Counted from the stretch's first letter, positions 17,501 through 28,497 are shown. The stretch is DNA of 64,000 bases from Unio delphinus (GCA_029339505.1 JAQISU010000096.1:4077501-4141500); one strand, 5' to 3'. The notes: generated by a model not told the origin, from the sequence alone. Numbers and translations are program-made.

Positions 17501-18529
17501 ATGATTGATATTTGGGGACGACCTTTATCATCGCTGAAGAAACCTGATAGTGGAGTTGAAACCATTGATAACAAGGATATTAAAAAACTAATCGAAGATG
17601 AAATATCCGAAATATTAAACCTAGCAAATGTTGATCCTGGTGAAATAGTTGTATTTCAAGATCGTCAGGGTAAATTGAAAAGTAGTAATATCTCTCTTAA
17701 TGATATTTTGGTTAAACAACGAGACGCAGCAGAGGATACTATCGCGTTATTTTCTGATGAGGGTAAACTCAAACCAGGTGTACTTGTTTCAACAATTACG
17801 GATAAATTAACAACATACGATAACACGGTGAATTCATTAAAATCGCTTAATGATAAGTATGATGATCATATAATTGTATTTGATCAGTTTACTACATTAC
17901 AAAGAAATATAGTTGACAAAATTGATAAACCCCTGCTAGAATTTTTTGGAAATCCACCAGTAACCACACCAAAACTCACCACAATAAAAGATTCTATATT
18001 GGAACTAGCAACTCTTCAATCCGAATATGAAAAACACACGAAACTATTTATGACGTTTCGTAAAAACCTCATGGACAAGTTTATTGGGAGCCCATTTGAT
18101 AAAATTGAAATAACACTTCCCGATATTAAAAAATCCATCGATGAACTTAAAACATTCAACAACGCAATAAGGGATGATGCAATGAGAATGATAAGCGTTG
18201 TTGAAAAAGTAAAAATTCCTCATAATAAATCTATCGTCAACAACGTAGTATACACGATTCAATACGGATCATTTATGTGGACTCCCACAAACAATATTTT
18301 AACCGTAACCGCAGCAGTCAAGGGTATTTATCGATTAATAATAGTATCACCGACTCAGTTTGAAATATCATCAAGTAGTTCATCTGGAGTCAATAATACA
18401 ATATCAACGATCATCGACAAGGATACAACTGAACAATTCACGATAACAAATACAGATGGAAATCTAGCCAAGGTTTCAGTAACGTGGTACGTAGAATTCG
18501 TAGTGGATTTAAGTAAACAATTAAATTGA
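17501..18529 (+). CDS. Fibre-like virion protein (putative)
   Basis: 342 aa. The short N-terminal segment (IWGRPLSS) and the block DEISEILNLANVDPGEIVVFQDRQGK are conserved in the decayed copy at 29441. The middle (about 100-235) is helical and coiled-coil-like. The C-terminal 100 residues are rich in beta-prone Thr/Ser/Val, suggesting a globular head. The decayed relative carries a tail-fibre-type repeat (SLNMTNNNITGLG, then DDAATKKYV), which argues for a surface fibre or attachment protein. No named family is certain. It follows the protease by 30 bp and ends with a hairpin at 18553-18569. Confidence 0.6.
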   Translation: MIDIWGRPLSSLKKPDSGVETIDNKDIKKLIEDEISEILNLANVDPGEIVVFQDRQGKLKSSNISLNDILVKQRDAAEDTIALFSDEGKLKPGVLVSTITDKLTTYDNTVNSLKSLNDKYDDHIIVFDQFTTLQRNIVDKIDKPLLEFFGNPPVTTPKLTTIKDSILELATLQSEYEKHTKLFMTFRKNLMDKFIGSPFDKIEITLPDIKKSIDELKTFNNAIRDDAMRMISVVEKVKIPHNKSIVNNVVYTIQYGSFMWTPTNNILTVTAAVKGIYRLIIVSPTQFEISSSSSSGVNNTISTIIDKDTTEQFTITNTDGNLAKVSVTWYVEFVVDLSKQLN

Positions 18530-18552
18530 TTTAAAAATTCTTTCACGATTCA

Positions 18553-18569
18553 AAATTACAAAGTAATTT
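18553..18569 (+). terminator. Hairpin after the fibre-like gene
   Basis: AAATTAC-AAA-GTAATTT, a 7-bp perfect stem with a 3-nt loop, 23 bases after the stop and before the membrane protein gene. Confidence 0.45.
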
Positions 18570-18601
18570 GTAATTGAAAATGCTAACGCTTTTAAAATAA
18601 A

Positions 18602-19156
18602 ATGACTCCATCATCGAATCAGTATCGCTATGATCAAGTCAGAGAATTTCAAACTAAACTCAATTCTCTCTGTGAGGAGTATCAAATAAAAATCAAAAAA
18701 TACAAACGAAGAATAACCACAGTTGATATCACCGTGTACTCGGTGTCAGGAGTAATCACTGCTGCTGGAATAATACTATCTTCGGTTACAATGATTGCTC
18801 CGGTCGTAGTTCCAATCGCTATTTCCGCAGTGGCTACAATTGCTGGTATATTAACTGGGATCACAAAAAAACTATCATCGTGTAGCCAGAGTAAACTACA
18901 TGATTATTTAATTAAATATCATATTGCATCTGCCGGTTACTCGCAATTATCCTCGTTGATATCATCGTCATTGGATGACACAACAATATCAGATAGCGAA
19001 TTTTCAACGATGGCTCAATTGTATAAATCAACAATGCTGAAATTAGAGCAGAATAATAATAATAATAATGTCGTCGCAAGAACTACTTCAACAAATAGTA
19101 ACAAATACAACACCGGTGAAAACAAGCACGATATCAGTAACCTCAACACGTCCTGA
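18602..19156 (+). CDS. Membrane protein with two hydrophobic segments (unknown function)
   Basis: 184 aa: a basic helical N-terminus (residues 1-42), two closely spaced hydrophobic stretches between about 43 and 92 with few charges (AGIILSSVTMIAPVVVPIAI is typical), then a helical segment and an Asn/Ser-rich tail. A transmembrane hairpin is likely. Its 3' end overlaps the penton-like gene by 89 bp in another frame, and the overlap contains an AAT repeat coding for poly-Asn. A decayed homologue lies at the same place in the relic (30457-30970). A role in envelope/inner membrane or entry can be proposed but is not shown. Confidence 0.6.
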   Translation: MTPSSNQYRYDQVREFQTKLNSLCEEYQIKIKKYKRRITTVDITVYSVSGVITAAGIILSSVTMIAPVVVPIAISAVATIAGILTGITKKLSSCSQSKLHDYLIKYHIASAGYSQLSSLISSSLDDTTISDSEFSTMAQLYKSTMLKLEQNNNNNNVVARTTSTNSNKYNTGENKHDISNLNTS

Positions 19157-20402
19157 ATTTAGTGTTAATTTTCCAAACCCCGTTCCCGTGAGCGAGATCG
19201 CACTAGCAAAACTACGAGTGTATCATAGCTGGCCTAATATTAGATCGGTAGCATTTGGTGGTCAACAACCAAATAATTCCTTGGTATTTGCAAACAAGAA
19301 TCGTGAAGACGGAACACCAGATTGGCAGGTTGTTTCTATACCAACTGGGTCATATCAAATCGAACAAATCAATGCTGAATTTCAACGCAGAATAAAATCT
19401 CTCACTGGAAAAGAATCAAAAATCGCTATAACAGTTCATGAACCAACACTATCATCCGCTATCGAGATAAATACAGAAGGATACGTTGTAGATATTTATC
19501 AGAGTTCTATAAGATCAGTGTTAGGATGGCCTGAATTACCACCGGATAACTCGCGAGAAAATTCGAAGGATTTTCCACCCGAACCTAAAAAATCCGATTA
19601 TATCACCAACAAAATAAAACCCGTCAATGAAGTCAAAAATTATCAAGATTATACCCCCGATAAGTTCATAAATAAAAAAGTTTTTCATTCAATCTACCTC
19701 CCTCTCATCAACGGAAATTTCACAGTAATGAATAATGATTTTTCACGACTGCTAATATCTATTAAATCCGGCTCTCTCACCAAGGATGAATTTATCAACG
19801 TCGTAGAAACGGGTAATAAAATCATCGACGATATGAAAATATTTCACTCGAAAATTATTCAAGAAGTATTAAATGAAGAAATCTTACATGATAAGTTTGC
19901 GGATCTATATAAGATTAATAAAACGGAGATTAAAGATTTTAAAATCCCTGGATATAATCCGGATAAACTAAAGAAACAACTTGACGATGCTATTGATATT
20001 GGGTTCAAAAGAATTCACGATAATTGGAAAAAATCGAAGAATCCTACAGAAAATATTCTGAAATATAATAATGATCCAGAAGGCGGCGGTAGACATATTG
20101 CTCCGAACAATGTGAATATTTCAACGGTGATTGCGCTCAATTTAGTATGTGATGTTATCGAAGGAAATTATCAAATAAATCTCGAACAATCAAATCAAGC
20201 TCAGCAAGGATATATTTTATATTCATTTGCACCAACGGCTCCTCCAGGATTTCTAATTATTGAAGACCCAACTAATCTAGTCTATATGCGATGTCATAAT
20301 AATTTGTTAACGAGAATTAATTTCAAACTCACTGACCAATCTAATAATCTGATTGATTTACGAGGTGAGGTTTTACAAATTAGTTTGTTTGTGAAATCTT
20401 AA
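19068..20402 (+). CDS. Penton-like minor capsid protein
   Basis: 444 aa. The N-terminal 160 residues (EFSVNFPNPVPVSEIALAKL, RVYHSWPNI, DWQVVSIPTGSYQIEQIN) are beta-rich and conserved in the relic at 30956-32418, as is the C-terminal block (QINLEQSNQAQQGYILYSF). The centre is helical and variable. Position at the end of the late cassette and the split jelly-roll-like architecture fit the vertex (penton) protein of Polintons and adintoviruses. The stop codon directly abuts the right terminal repeat. The ATG follows an AAT repeat within the preceding gene. Confidence 0.65.
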   Translation: MSSQELLQQIVTNTTPVKTSTISVTSTRPEFSVNFPNPVPVSEIALAKLRVYHSWPNIRSVAFGGQQPNNSLVFANKNREDGTPDWQVVSIPTGSYQIEQINAEFQRRIKSLTGKESKIAITVHEPTLSSAIEINTEGYVVDIYQSSIRSVLGWPELPPDNSRENSKDFPPEPKKSDYITNKIKPVNEVKNYQDYTPDKFINKKVFHSIYLPLINGNFTVMNNDFSRLLISIKSGSLTKDEFINVVETGNKIIDDMKIFHSKIIQEVLNEEILHDKFADLYKINKTEIKDFKIPGYNPDKLKKQLDDAIDIGFKRIHDNWKKSKNPTENILKYNNDPEGGGRHIAPNNVNISTVIALNLVCDVIEGNYQINLEQSNQAQQGYILYSFAPTAPPGFLIIEDPTNLVYMRCHNNLLTRINFKLTDQSNNLIDLRGEVLQISLFVKS

Positions 20403-20686
20403 GGACTTGATCAAATATTTAGTTAGCGCATTAGCAGCCGAGGAGGTGAACGTCAACTAAATGGCGTCTTTTTTTTTACCCGAAAACTCCACGAATTTTC
20501 CAAGCATCGTTAACTCAGAACTGAAAGTTCCAAGCAGCAAAGGGGATGGTGACAACAAAAATGGCGTCGTTTTTTTTTTTTAATTTTATTTTGATGAATG
20601 GAGGCTTATATTAAGCATTTTCGAGAAAGCCTCAGTTTGCTAAATCGACGCCTGTAAAAGTTGGTCTGTTCACCTCCTCTGCTGCT
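20403..20686 (-). repeat. Right terminal inverted repeat (284 bp)
   Basis: Complement of 7247-7530. It starts at GGACTTGATC right after the penton stop and ends CTGCTGCT. Its inner end also carries the nested 19-bp inverted copy (AGCAGCCGAGGAGGTGAAC at 20433-20451). Confidence 0.97.
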
Positions 20687-20691
20687 CATTT

Positions 20692-22600
20692 TCTCCATAA
20701 TTTTGTATTTCTTCTAATTGTCTTGGACCTCTTTTCTCAAACTGATAATTTCCAAAGTAGTGTCTACTTCTGCATACAAGATGTCAGTCTCTTTGATTGT
20801 CAGAGCTACTACAATCTTAAGTTTCAGACGAACTCGGCCTGGTTAAAATCTTTAGACGTTCGATGAAATGAATTCTATTCAAGGCGATGAAACTTCACAG
20901 GACAAGTCTAATCTGTTGACATATCTATCGGAATAAAACGTACAACTGTGTCCACTTGTGAAACACGGTTACTTTAAACCTGACGAACACAAGTTATAAA
21001 AAGCCTTAACAAATAAGTAAAACAAAATAATAACAATGGAGATGTTTTTAAATTGTTCACTGTTTTATTTGACACGAATTTATTTGATTCGCTCACTGTA
21101 TTCTCGAACATGTTCTCTCACGTTTAAAATACATGTTTGTTTTATTAATTCGTGTGTTTAAATGTTATTAACATCCACTCATTACAGAAAGACGCAACTC
21201 TGACCTAGATATCGATAGATAGGCAAAATATATTATCTCACCTCTTCTTATGTAATATTCATTTTATTCCGGTTAAATCATCGATGGGAATACATCATCT
21301 GTATCATCAGATATGTTACACCCAATATTATTACATCTGACAATGACTAGCAATATTAATGATTTTGCTACAGTTTCACCCCCCCCCACCCCCACCCACC
21401 CCCCCCCCCCAAAAAAAAATCCGTATTTTCATAATTTGATTCCAAATCTGTTTCGTTCTTTAAAACAAAAATCCAAAATAATATGTTTTGTGCTTCCTTT
21501 ATTCGTTGGTTTTCGTTGCTTCTATCGTTATTTTGTAGTTTTAAAAAAAATTGTGAACTTGATTTTGAGTCGTACTTCTACAATGAAACATGGCAGATTC
21601 TTGTGGAAGCGAATTTGATAAATACTTTTCCTAACCATGATTAGGATGAGGGTGATTATGAGAAACAACAGTGGGAGTTAGAAAATTATAAAATTATGCT
21701 GACAGTTTGTCCAATTAAAAAAAAACTTAAAACTTATTTGTAACTAGCCTTAGAAATGGTTCAAGCACATGAAACATTTATTATACACACTTAGATACAG
21801 GTAATAAAGTTAAATACTTTAATTAGGCCTTATTTTAATTTATTGATACTATATTGGTACATGAAGAAGAAATAAAGATTCTAGGAAAGGTAAAGAACCA
21901 AAGATTATGCAGTTAAATAATATAAATTTGTAACAAAGGTAATCCAAAAGCTGCTAATGGTGGAAGAGATTTTTTTGGGCAAGACTTATGAGGTGAAAAA
22001 TATAAGTAAACTAAATTGAAATCACCGGATGAATAACAAGCTTTTATATAGATGCAAACATTTATATTAGTATCTACCAACATACAACAAATAACAGTTC
22101 CGGAGGATATATCAATGCTAATAATGAACCATGACAACAGTAAGTCAGAAAAACAGAGGCTTTTATAATTATTACTTTGCCAGAATTGCTAGTGAAAAAC
22201 CTGCCTGACTATTTACACTGTAATAACGAAGTGAAATAAGAATATACTTTAGTATTGTTGAAGTAGTATCGCCAAACTTAGATATACGAAGAATGAGATA
22301 AAGGATATAAATAAAGACTTTATTAAAGAAACAGCAATACACAAATGCTATTATATACTGGCCTTCATAACCTTTAAGGATTATTTAGCAACAAATGGTT
22401 GACCCACTGACGAAGAATTGCGAAACTTAGCCCTAAATTATTAAGGTGGCGGGAGATAGAAGTTTTAAAAAAAAAATGGCACAATGTTACTTTTATATTA
22501 TTCCTGAAACAATATTGTTTTACTATATATGCAACTCCAGTCTATTTTTAGAGTAATACATTAAAATTCGTAGACTTGTTTTGTCTATAAAAGTATCTGT
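20692..22600. other. Noncoding flank, no gene seen
   Basis: AT-rich DNA with a C-rich tract at 21378-21411. No coding region is supported. Confidence 0.5.
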
Positions 22601-22789
22601 GAGGTTCTTAAGGTCATTCAATCAAGTTATAATTATAACTACCTCAATAGTGTTCTTTTTAATTGGCGGAGATATGCAGATTGAAGCGCTACGTTTGACA
22701 GCTATCTCTCGAAATTTGCTCCTATTTATACTCTTGGGAAAATAGACATGTGACGTAATTTTAACCAATGGTTGCTCGTCATCATCATC

Positions 22790-23580
22790 ATCAGCAGCAT
22801 CAGCAGCAGCAGCAGCATTATCACTAGTCTCTTGACCTAGTTTGGTCGTTGAGGCACTGTGCTGCTGAACATCTGACCAGTCCCCTAGACCTGTCTCGAT
22901 CATGTGGCAATGCCTGTGTCTCCGCAAAAGTATTTCCTGGTCCATTCCGTGATGTTGTTAGTCCACTTTGTTTTCTCTGTCTACCTCTCCTTCTGCCACC
23001 CTGGAAGCTGCACAGGAATACTGTATAGACTGTTGGCTCTAGTGACATCTTCATACCATTTCAGCTTTGTCTTTTTGACAGTGGTGAGGATGTCTTTATA
23101 TTGGCCTACTTTGTGGCTGATATTGTTACGCACTTCTTCATTTGTGATGTGGTCTATGTAAGATATGCCAGGGATGGTTCTATAGCATGTAGATTCAAGT
23201 GCCTGGATTCTTTGTTGTAATTCTATCAGTGTCCAGGCCTCATATGAATACAACAAGATTGAGATGACTAGTGTTCTCAATAGTCTGATTTTAGTTTTCA
23301 GACAGATATTCGTGTCTCTCCAGATGGGTCTTAGCTTTGACATAGTTGCCGTTGTTTGTGCTGCTCGTGACAAAATGTTTGTTATTGATCCCTCTTCGGT
23401 GATCATGGAACCAAGATATTTGAATTGGCCCACTGCTTCCAATTCCTGTCCTCTGACTTTAATCTTGGCTGAGATTTGTTTGCCACTATTTGTCATCAGC
23501 TTTGTTTTCTCAGCACTTATCTGCATGTCCAGTCTGGAGGATGTTTCATCCAGGTTTCTTGCTAAACAGGTCTGATGATG
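22790..23580 (-). pseudogene. 3' fragment of a non-LTR retrotransposon ORF2
   Basis: A 181-codon minus-strand frame (23526-22981) with the end of a reverse transcriptase: QFKYLGSMITEEG, LLYSYEAWTL and EEVRNNISHKVGQ are typical blocks. It continues in another frame with GRRRGRQRKQ and the terminal QCLNDQTRSRD. The 3' end is followed by a TGATGATGATGA-type tail (complement of 22778-22799), common for such LINEs. The 5' part is missing; dead-on-arrival copy. Confidence 0.85.
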
Positions 23581-24329
23581 CTAAACAGGTATTCTACAAC
23601 CAGCGACACAAACTGAAGGATAATGTACAATTTAACTATAATCACTTGTCTACGTACACTCTATCATTAACAAATATATAAACATCATGTATCATGTCGT
23701 GTGCGTTAAATATCAACGTATGAACTCTGATAACATTGAAAACACATTGACCAGCATAAAAATGAAGAATGCAAATTAAATATTCAAAATATACTTATAA
23801 TTATATAAAAGAACGCCAACGGTTACAATGAACAAGTGAAATTTAATCAAAATGTGAACTTGACAAATTATAATGTGTAGAACGGGTAATGCGATCTAGT
23901 GTCGGCGATCTTGCACGCAGACGTATTTTCTTGATGTCGAGCTTAACGCTAATCGAACGATGATTTGGAGGGAATTTAAGTATGATAAACATATTTCTGC
24001 ATGTAACAAATTTATATAAAATAAGACGCCATGAGATTTTGTGAGTATTTAACGATATGCAATGTTAAACTCGATGACATTTGTAGCAGCAGAGAGGGCG
24101 AACCGTCATTTTTGAAAAATAAATCTTCCTATGAAAAGACAAAATACAAAGATAATAACGCCAAACCAAAGCCTCTAACTAACTGAGAGTTTATCTAATT
24201 GGGTTAGTTGTTTTTGTTACTTTATTTTTGTCCGTTTTCAAATTTCGTACGCGCGTTTTGTTTACCTCTATAGCGTCTCGTTGAACATCATGAATCTCAG
24301 GTTGATTATGCAGAAAATCCATAACAATT

Positions 24330-24771
24330 ATTCAAACCTGTTACTGAAACAATAAAACCCCTTCTTCCTCAACTTGAAAATATAGCTGAAAAAACTGAAG
24401 AAACATGAAGACTTTTACAAGATCTTTCTGGTCGAAATGCCTCAGTCAGTAAAACCTATCATCAAAGAGAGAAGAAAAAAAAACACATGAAGAAATAGTC
24501 GAAGAATTACATAATACATTTACTGAAGCATCTTCAAATGTAATCGGTCAAACTGATCCATGTGAATTTCCAACTCTTGTTGTTACGATTTATGAAACGA
24601 GAAAACAAATGTTGAAACCAACATATGGAAAATATGTTTACAGTCTACAACACTGGGCTGACTTTCTTTCTATATGAAATTAAAACTAACAAAAGTCGAA
24701 TCGACACACATGTCACAGAATTAGAAAAAATAATAACTTTTGTTATGCCTGAAAAAATGTTTGATTATTTG
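24330..24771 (+). pseudogene. Decayed coding segment of the relic's left arm, unknown
   Basis: Reading frames with intact-looking stretches (KPLLPQLENIAEKTEE, FTEASSNVIGQTDPCEFPTL, HVTELEKIITFVMPEKMFDYL without its first residue) broken by stops and frameshifts. Helical and acidic; no family recognised. Confidence 0.4.
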
Positions 24772-25916
24772 TGATGTGCATGCGTACAACGCTACCTAGG
24801 ATGAACAGGTGTTTTTCCAGACATGCGACGGAACCAACATGTCGCCGCCGTAAACTACCTGCGACTACGGACATGATAATCACGATATACACGGGTATTT
24901 TATCCTGAATATTACTCACTGTCCTATGAATTTAAGCAAGATTAAGGTATAACCGAGACTGGTCACTTTGGATCTGTCGAGGAGAGTACACATGGTATTT
25001 CTATAAACCATAGGGGTGCCTGTTAAATTTATATTATATTTGATAAACGAAGTTTATTGAGTTTGTATTGTCATATCGTGTAATGATTCATTTATTACAA
25101 CGCAGATTTAAAACGTTATAAACCGTGAATTTCAAGTTGTTATTAAGAGTTTAATGTATTAGTATTTTCCAGAACTCATTATTATTACCAATTTGGTTTT
25201 ATTGTAGCTTACAAGGCTAACGAGGCTAACAGTCTAACTAGTCTAACGGGTGTAACGAGACTGACGAGATTAGCTAACGAGTAGAGCTATATAGATGTCT
25301 ATATGTATGTACGTATGTCTGTACATGTGGTGGAGCCACGACTGTAGGCGTAGCTAATACAAAGGTGCTTGTATGCTGTCTGTACGTGTATACGTATGAC
25401 TGACTGTACATGTAGTGGTTCCATGAAAGGTGCGAGCGGCCGATTCAAGAGAGTGGGCTAACCCGAGGGACGTGGTGAAACTGTGCAGTTTATCAATGTA
25501 TTAATCATGCGACTGTACAAGGGTCAAGAATCATATGTTTATTCCAATTGTTGTTTCAATTGGTATATTTGTATTTGCATGAGATTTTTTAAAATCTTAG
25601 TTGAATTCCAGATTTGTGAATCTTACTGACAGTGCAGAACATTTGAAACGTATTTGAAAACTTGAGATTTTTTGAATCTCAAGCCTAGTCTATACGTGAA
25701 ATTATGTGAATGTCTTAGTGTGTACTATTATTTGAAACTGAGATTTCTTGAAGCCGTATATCAAATAGATATAATATTGGTTTATTTTCAATCTATGAAT
25801 GTTAGTATACAGTGATTGGATCAATTGTATGTTGAGAGTGTGTGAGATTCAATGTATTTTTACATCATACATTTTCCTTTTCTAATTAAGTTAATACATT
25901 TTCATTTTTCACACAT
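24772..25916. mobile_element. Possible solo LTR inserted in the relic
   Basis: The coding-like sequence of the relic stops at about 24771 and resumes near 25920. The interval begins TGATGTGCATGCG, contains a TATATAG box near 25290, short imperfect repeats of CTAACGAG/CTAACAGT type at 25215-25280, and ends in ...CACACA. No clear target duplication was found. Confidence 0.3.
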
Positions 25917-26409
25917 TGTGTTTGAGTTATTCATATAGTCCAAAACCCACTCGGTTTCAATTCTGCGACAACACAAAGCGTATCGTGTATAGGTTATATT
26001 AATGCGGTAAACAATGTATATGGTCGATACGAAAACAAAACAGAAACAACAACAACAATAAATGAAAGAATAAAAACAACATAAAAACAAGAGAAAGAAA
26101 TTCTTCCATCTGTTCAAAAATTAATTAATAAATTTATGCCTGGAACCTACGAAAAATTAAAATATGGATGATGATCAATTAGCTCAGTATATCGTAAGAT
26201 GATTTTTAGAATTCGCAGAAATAAGAGCGATATTAGTACGGGTGATTACGAGTTTGAGAAAAGTAAATCAACTAAGAGCAAAACAGAAAGAAATTGATCC
26301 ATCGATCATTTCCATGGATTCCATTTTTTAAATCACCTTCCAAATCAAGATCTCTATCCAAACCTAAACAAGAACTTCCAGGATTAGTTAATCTCAATGA
26401 TGAATTTAC

Positions 26410-26594
26410 GACTCTAGGAATTGAACTCATAAAAAGTTTTTAATAGGACTCTAGGAACTGAACTCATAAAATGTTTTTAATTGGACTCTAGGAATTGAAC
26501 TCATAAAAAGTTTTTAATTGGACTCTAGGAATTGAACTCATAAAAAGTTTTTAATTGGACTCTAGGAATTGAACTCATAAAAAGTTTTTAATTG
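26410..26594 (+). repeat. Five tandem copies of a 37-bp unit
   Basis: Unit starts GACTCTAGGAATTGAACTCA and ends AGTTTTTAATTG; exactly five copies with few changes, inside a decayed frame of the relic. As 37 is not a multiple of 3, it shifts the frame. Confidence 0.9.
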
Positions 26595-26599
26595 GACGT

Positions 26600-27000
26600 T
26601 GCCGCACATGGATAGTATGGAAAATCAAAATATGTAAAACATAGATATATTGTTTATTGGAAAGATGAGGATGATTGGGTTAGAGACGTATATTCTGTAT
26701 ATAAAGATAAATCTTTCAAATTTGTTGGTGAATTTCTTGAATTTAAAATGAATGTAAGAAGACCAAAATAATATGAAATGGGGTAATTTTATGATCCAGG
26801 AGAATTAACAGGAAGTGATATTACAACTCTAGGAAGTGGTCTTATTATTTGTCCTAACAAAGTCCTTACTGACGTAGATAGATTACAACTTCTGATTGGC
26901 GGAAAACGATGAGGTAATAACTCTCCAGAAATAATTAATGAAATATCTGATATTTGTCAACGATTATTGCCAATGACTATCACAGTGATTAATTTAATAA
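26600..27000 (+). pseudogene. Decayed protein with a DRL...AGN-type motif
   Basis: Frames read KYVKHRYIVYWKDEDDWVRD, then FYDPGELTGSDI, GLIICPNKVLTDVDRLQLLI and INEISDICQRLL, with stops between. The block from DRLQLL to ICQRLL is repeated, with changes, at 33180-33340. I do not know a name for it; it resembles short C-terminal modules that I associate with Polinton-linked proteins. Confidence 0.45.
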
Positions 27001-27039
27001 AGAACAAATAAGATTATTATACATACTGCTCAACGTGTA

Positions 27040-27450
27040 CCGATTTTGGTCAGAGTGATACTTTCACAATTGCCTACTAATAAAGCCATCTACGGTGATG
27101 GACTCGGTCATGTTGTTCACGGTTTATTCAGAAGGATAGCTCCAAAAGCAATACCTATTGACAAATATGTAAAAATGAAAGCTATCGATTGTGTTCCTGA
27201 TAAAGCTCCTGATGATACTATGTAACATTGCCGGTAAAACGATATTGGCAATTAAGGATTGACTCGCAAGATTAATACGACGAAAACCACCGCCAGTAAA
27301 ATTATCCAGCACTAAAGTGATGCCTGCAAATGTTAGCACAGTAATAAATCAAGCTGCAAATCTGAAACTAGCAAAATTGTCTGATGAAGCACAAAGAAAT
27401 CTAGCTTCAAAATGAATAGCAGGAAGCGGTCTTCGTGTTAGACGATAAAA
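27040..27450 (+). pseudogene. Decayed basic minor-capsid-like protein
   Basis: Starts near TNKAIYGDGLGHVVHGLFRR, followed by IAPKAI and, after a frameshift, a Lys/Arg-rich stretch with LARLIRRKPPPVKL and a C-terminus GSGLRVRR. Composition resembles pVI/pX-type virion proteins. The intact element has no obvious counterpart at this place. Confidence 0.4.
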
Positions 27451-27490
27451 ATTATAACACAATGTTCAAACATATATCTAGCATTCGAAT

Positions 27491-28497
27491 ATGGATGCGC
27501 CAGTTCTTACAGATGAATCCGTGCGCGATTATCAGTATTATTCTTATGACGCAAGACAACCAAATCAGCGTGGACGTATCGAATTTCAAGATCAGGATGC
27601 AAGAAGATATTTCGTACCCGCTGAATCATTTATTAATGTAGAAGGAGAATTTGTAACAAGTGTTTCAGCTGAAAAGCCATATGCACATAATTGGCGTGTT
27701 GGCTTTGTTAACAATGGATTTATGAAATAGTTTAATAGCGCTACATATGTGATTGATAGAAGAAATATTGAATCAATTCAGAAAGGCGTCGACGTTGCCA
27801 AACCAATAAAGGGATTAGCGAGATATTCTGAAGATTTTATAAGATTAGCTGGTCCATCAATAATGTTTGCTAAAGATATTACCAGTGATACTGATCATGC
27901 TCAGTATATTAAATTACTGACAGCTGCAGGTACTGCAATTGTACAACCAGATGATTTTGAACATGCAGCTAGAGCAGCTGCCGATATTGATGTTATAGGA
28001 AGCGTTAATGTAAATTACAATATAGGATTTGCAACATGTATATAAATGTTGTTGGGAGGACAGAGAAGGCTTTTATGTGAAATTACACTGTCTCATTTTT
28101 ATTTTGTAGAAATGTTAGAAAAATTGTTGGGGCCCCATAAACATACGGTTGTACTTGTAAGAAGAAAAAAAAGTGATGATAATGACGTAGTCTGGTGAAG
28201 ATGATGCTGGTAAAGAAAATATAACAAAATTCTCACTGTGTATGCCAGTAATGACTCCAACGATATTTGATGATCAAGGTGGTAAATCAATATTGTCACG
28301 GTTAACAGTGACCATAGATCGTGTTCAAAGTACCGTTCGAGGTTTATTTACATATAGCATCACAACAGGGTGATATCGGCGCCATGACAGTTGGTGGTTA
28401 TAGAGCAGTTGCTGTTATACTTTCAGACAAAGCGATGTTACTTGAAGGCGCTGGTGGATGAATGAGAGTCATTTATGCGCCAGTAGAAAACATGTAA
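27491..28497 (+). pseudogene. Decayed major capsid protein
   Basis: Homologous to the capsid gene at 15058. Shared blocks include SVRDYQ, RGRIEFQ, ARRYFVPAES, VGFVNNGFM, GLARYSEDF and the C-terminal YRAVAVILSDKAMLLEG. Breaks: an in-frame TAG at 27728-27730, further stops, frameshifts near 28045 and 28130, and loss of about 150 codons before 28385. Not functional. Confidence 0.85.

Larger units (their letters stand above)
7247..20686. mobile_element. Polinton/adintovirus-like virus-like transposon, 13.4 kb, nearly intact
   Basis: The boundaries are set by 284-bp terminal inverted repeats starting AGCAGCAGAGG and ending with its complement. The flanks are CATTT on both sides; a 6-bp TCATTT also fits if the last T of the right repeat is counted. 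Inside are the hallmarks of the Polinton class: packaging ATPase, rve integrase, family-B polymerase, adenain-like protease, double-jelly-roll-type capsid protein and penton-like protein. Unlike classical Polintons, the polymerase is fused to an SF1 helicase and an HNH domain, and there is a zinc-ribbon/PLA2-like protein and a homing-type HNH gene. All genes but the integrase are open, and the repeats differ only by one substitution and two homopolymer lengths, so the insertion is young. Confidence 0.95.

Noticed and set aside
7247..20686. A free adenovirus or parvovirus contaminant
   Set aside because: Adenain-like protease and PLA2-like domains occur, but terminal repeats, integrase and target duplication show an integrated Polinton-type element.
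26410..26594. CRISPR-like array
   Set aside because: Units are contiguous without spacers and lie in animal DNA; it is a simple tandem repeat. No CRISPR was seen anywhere.
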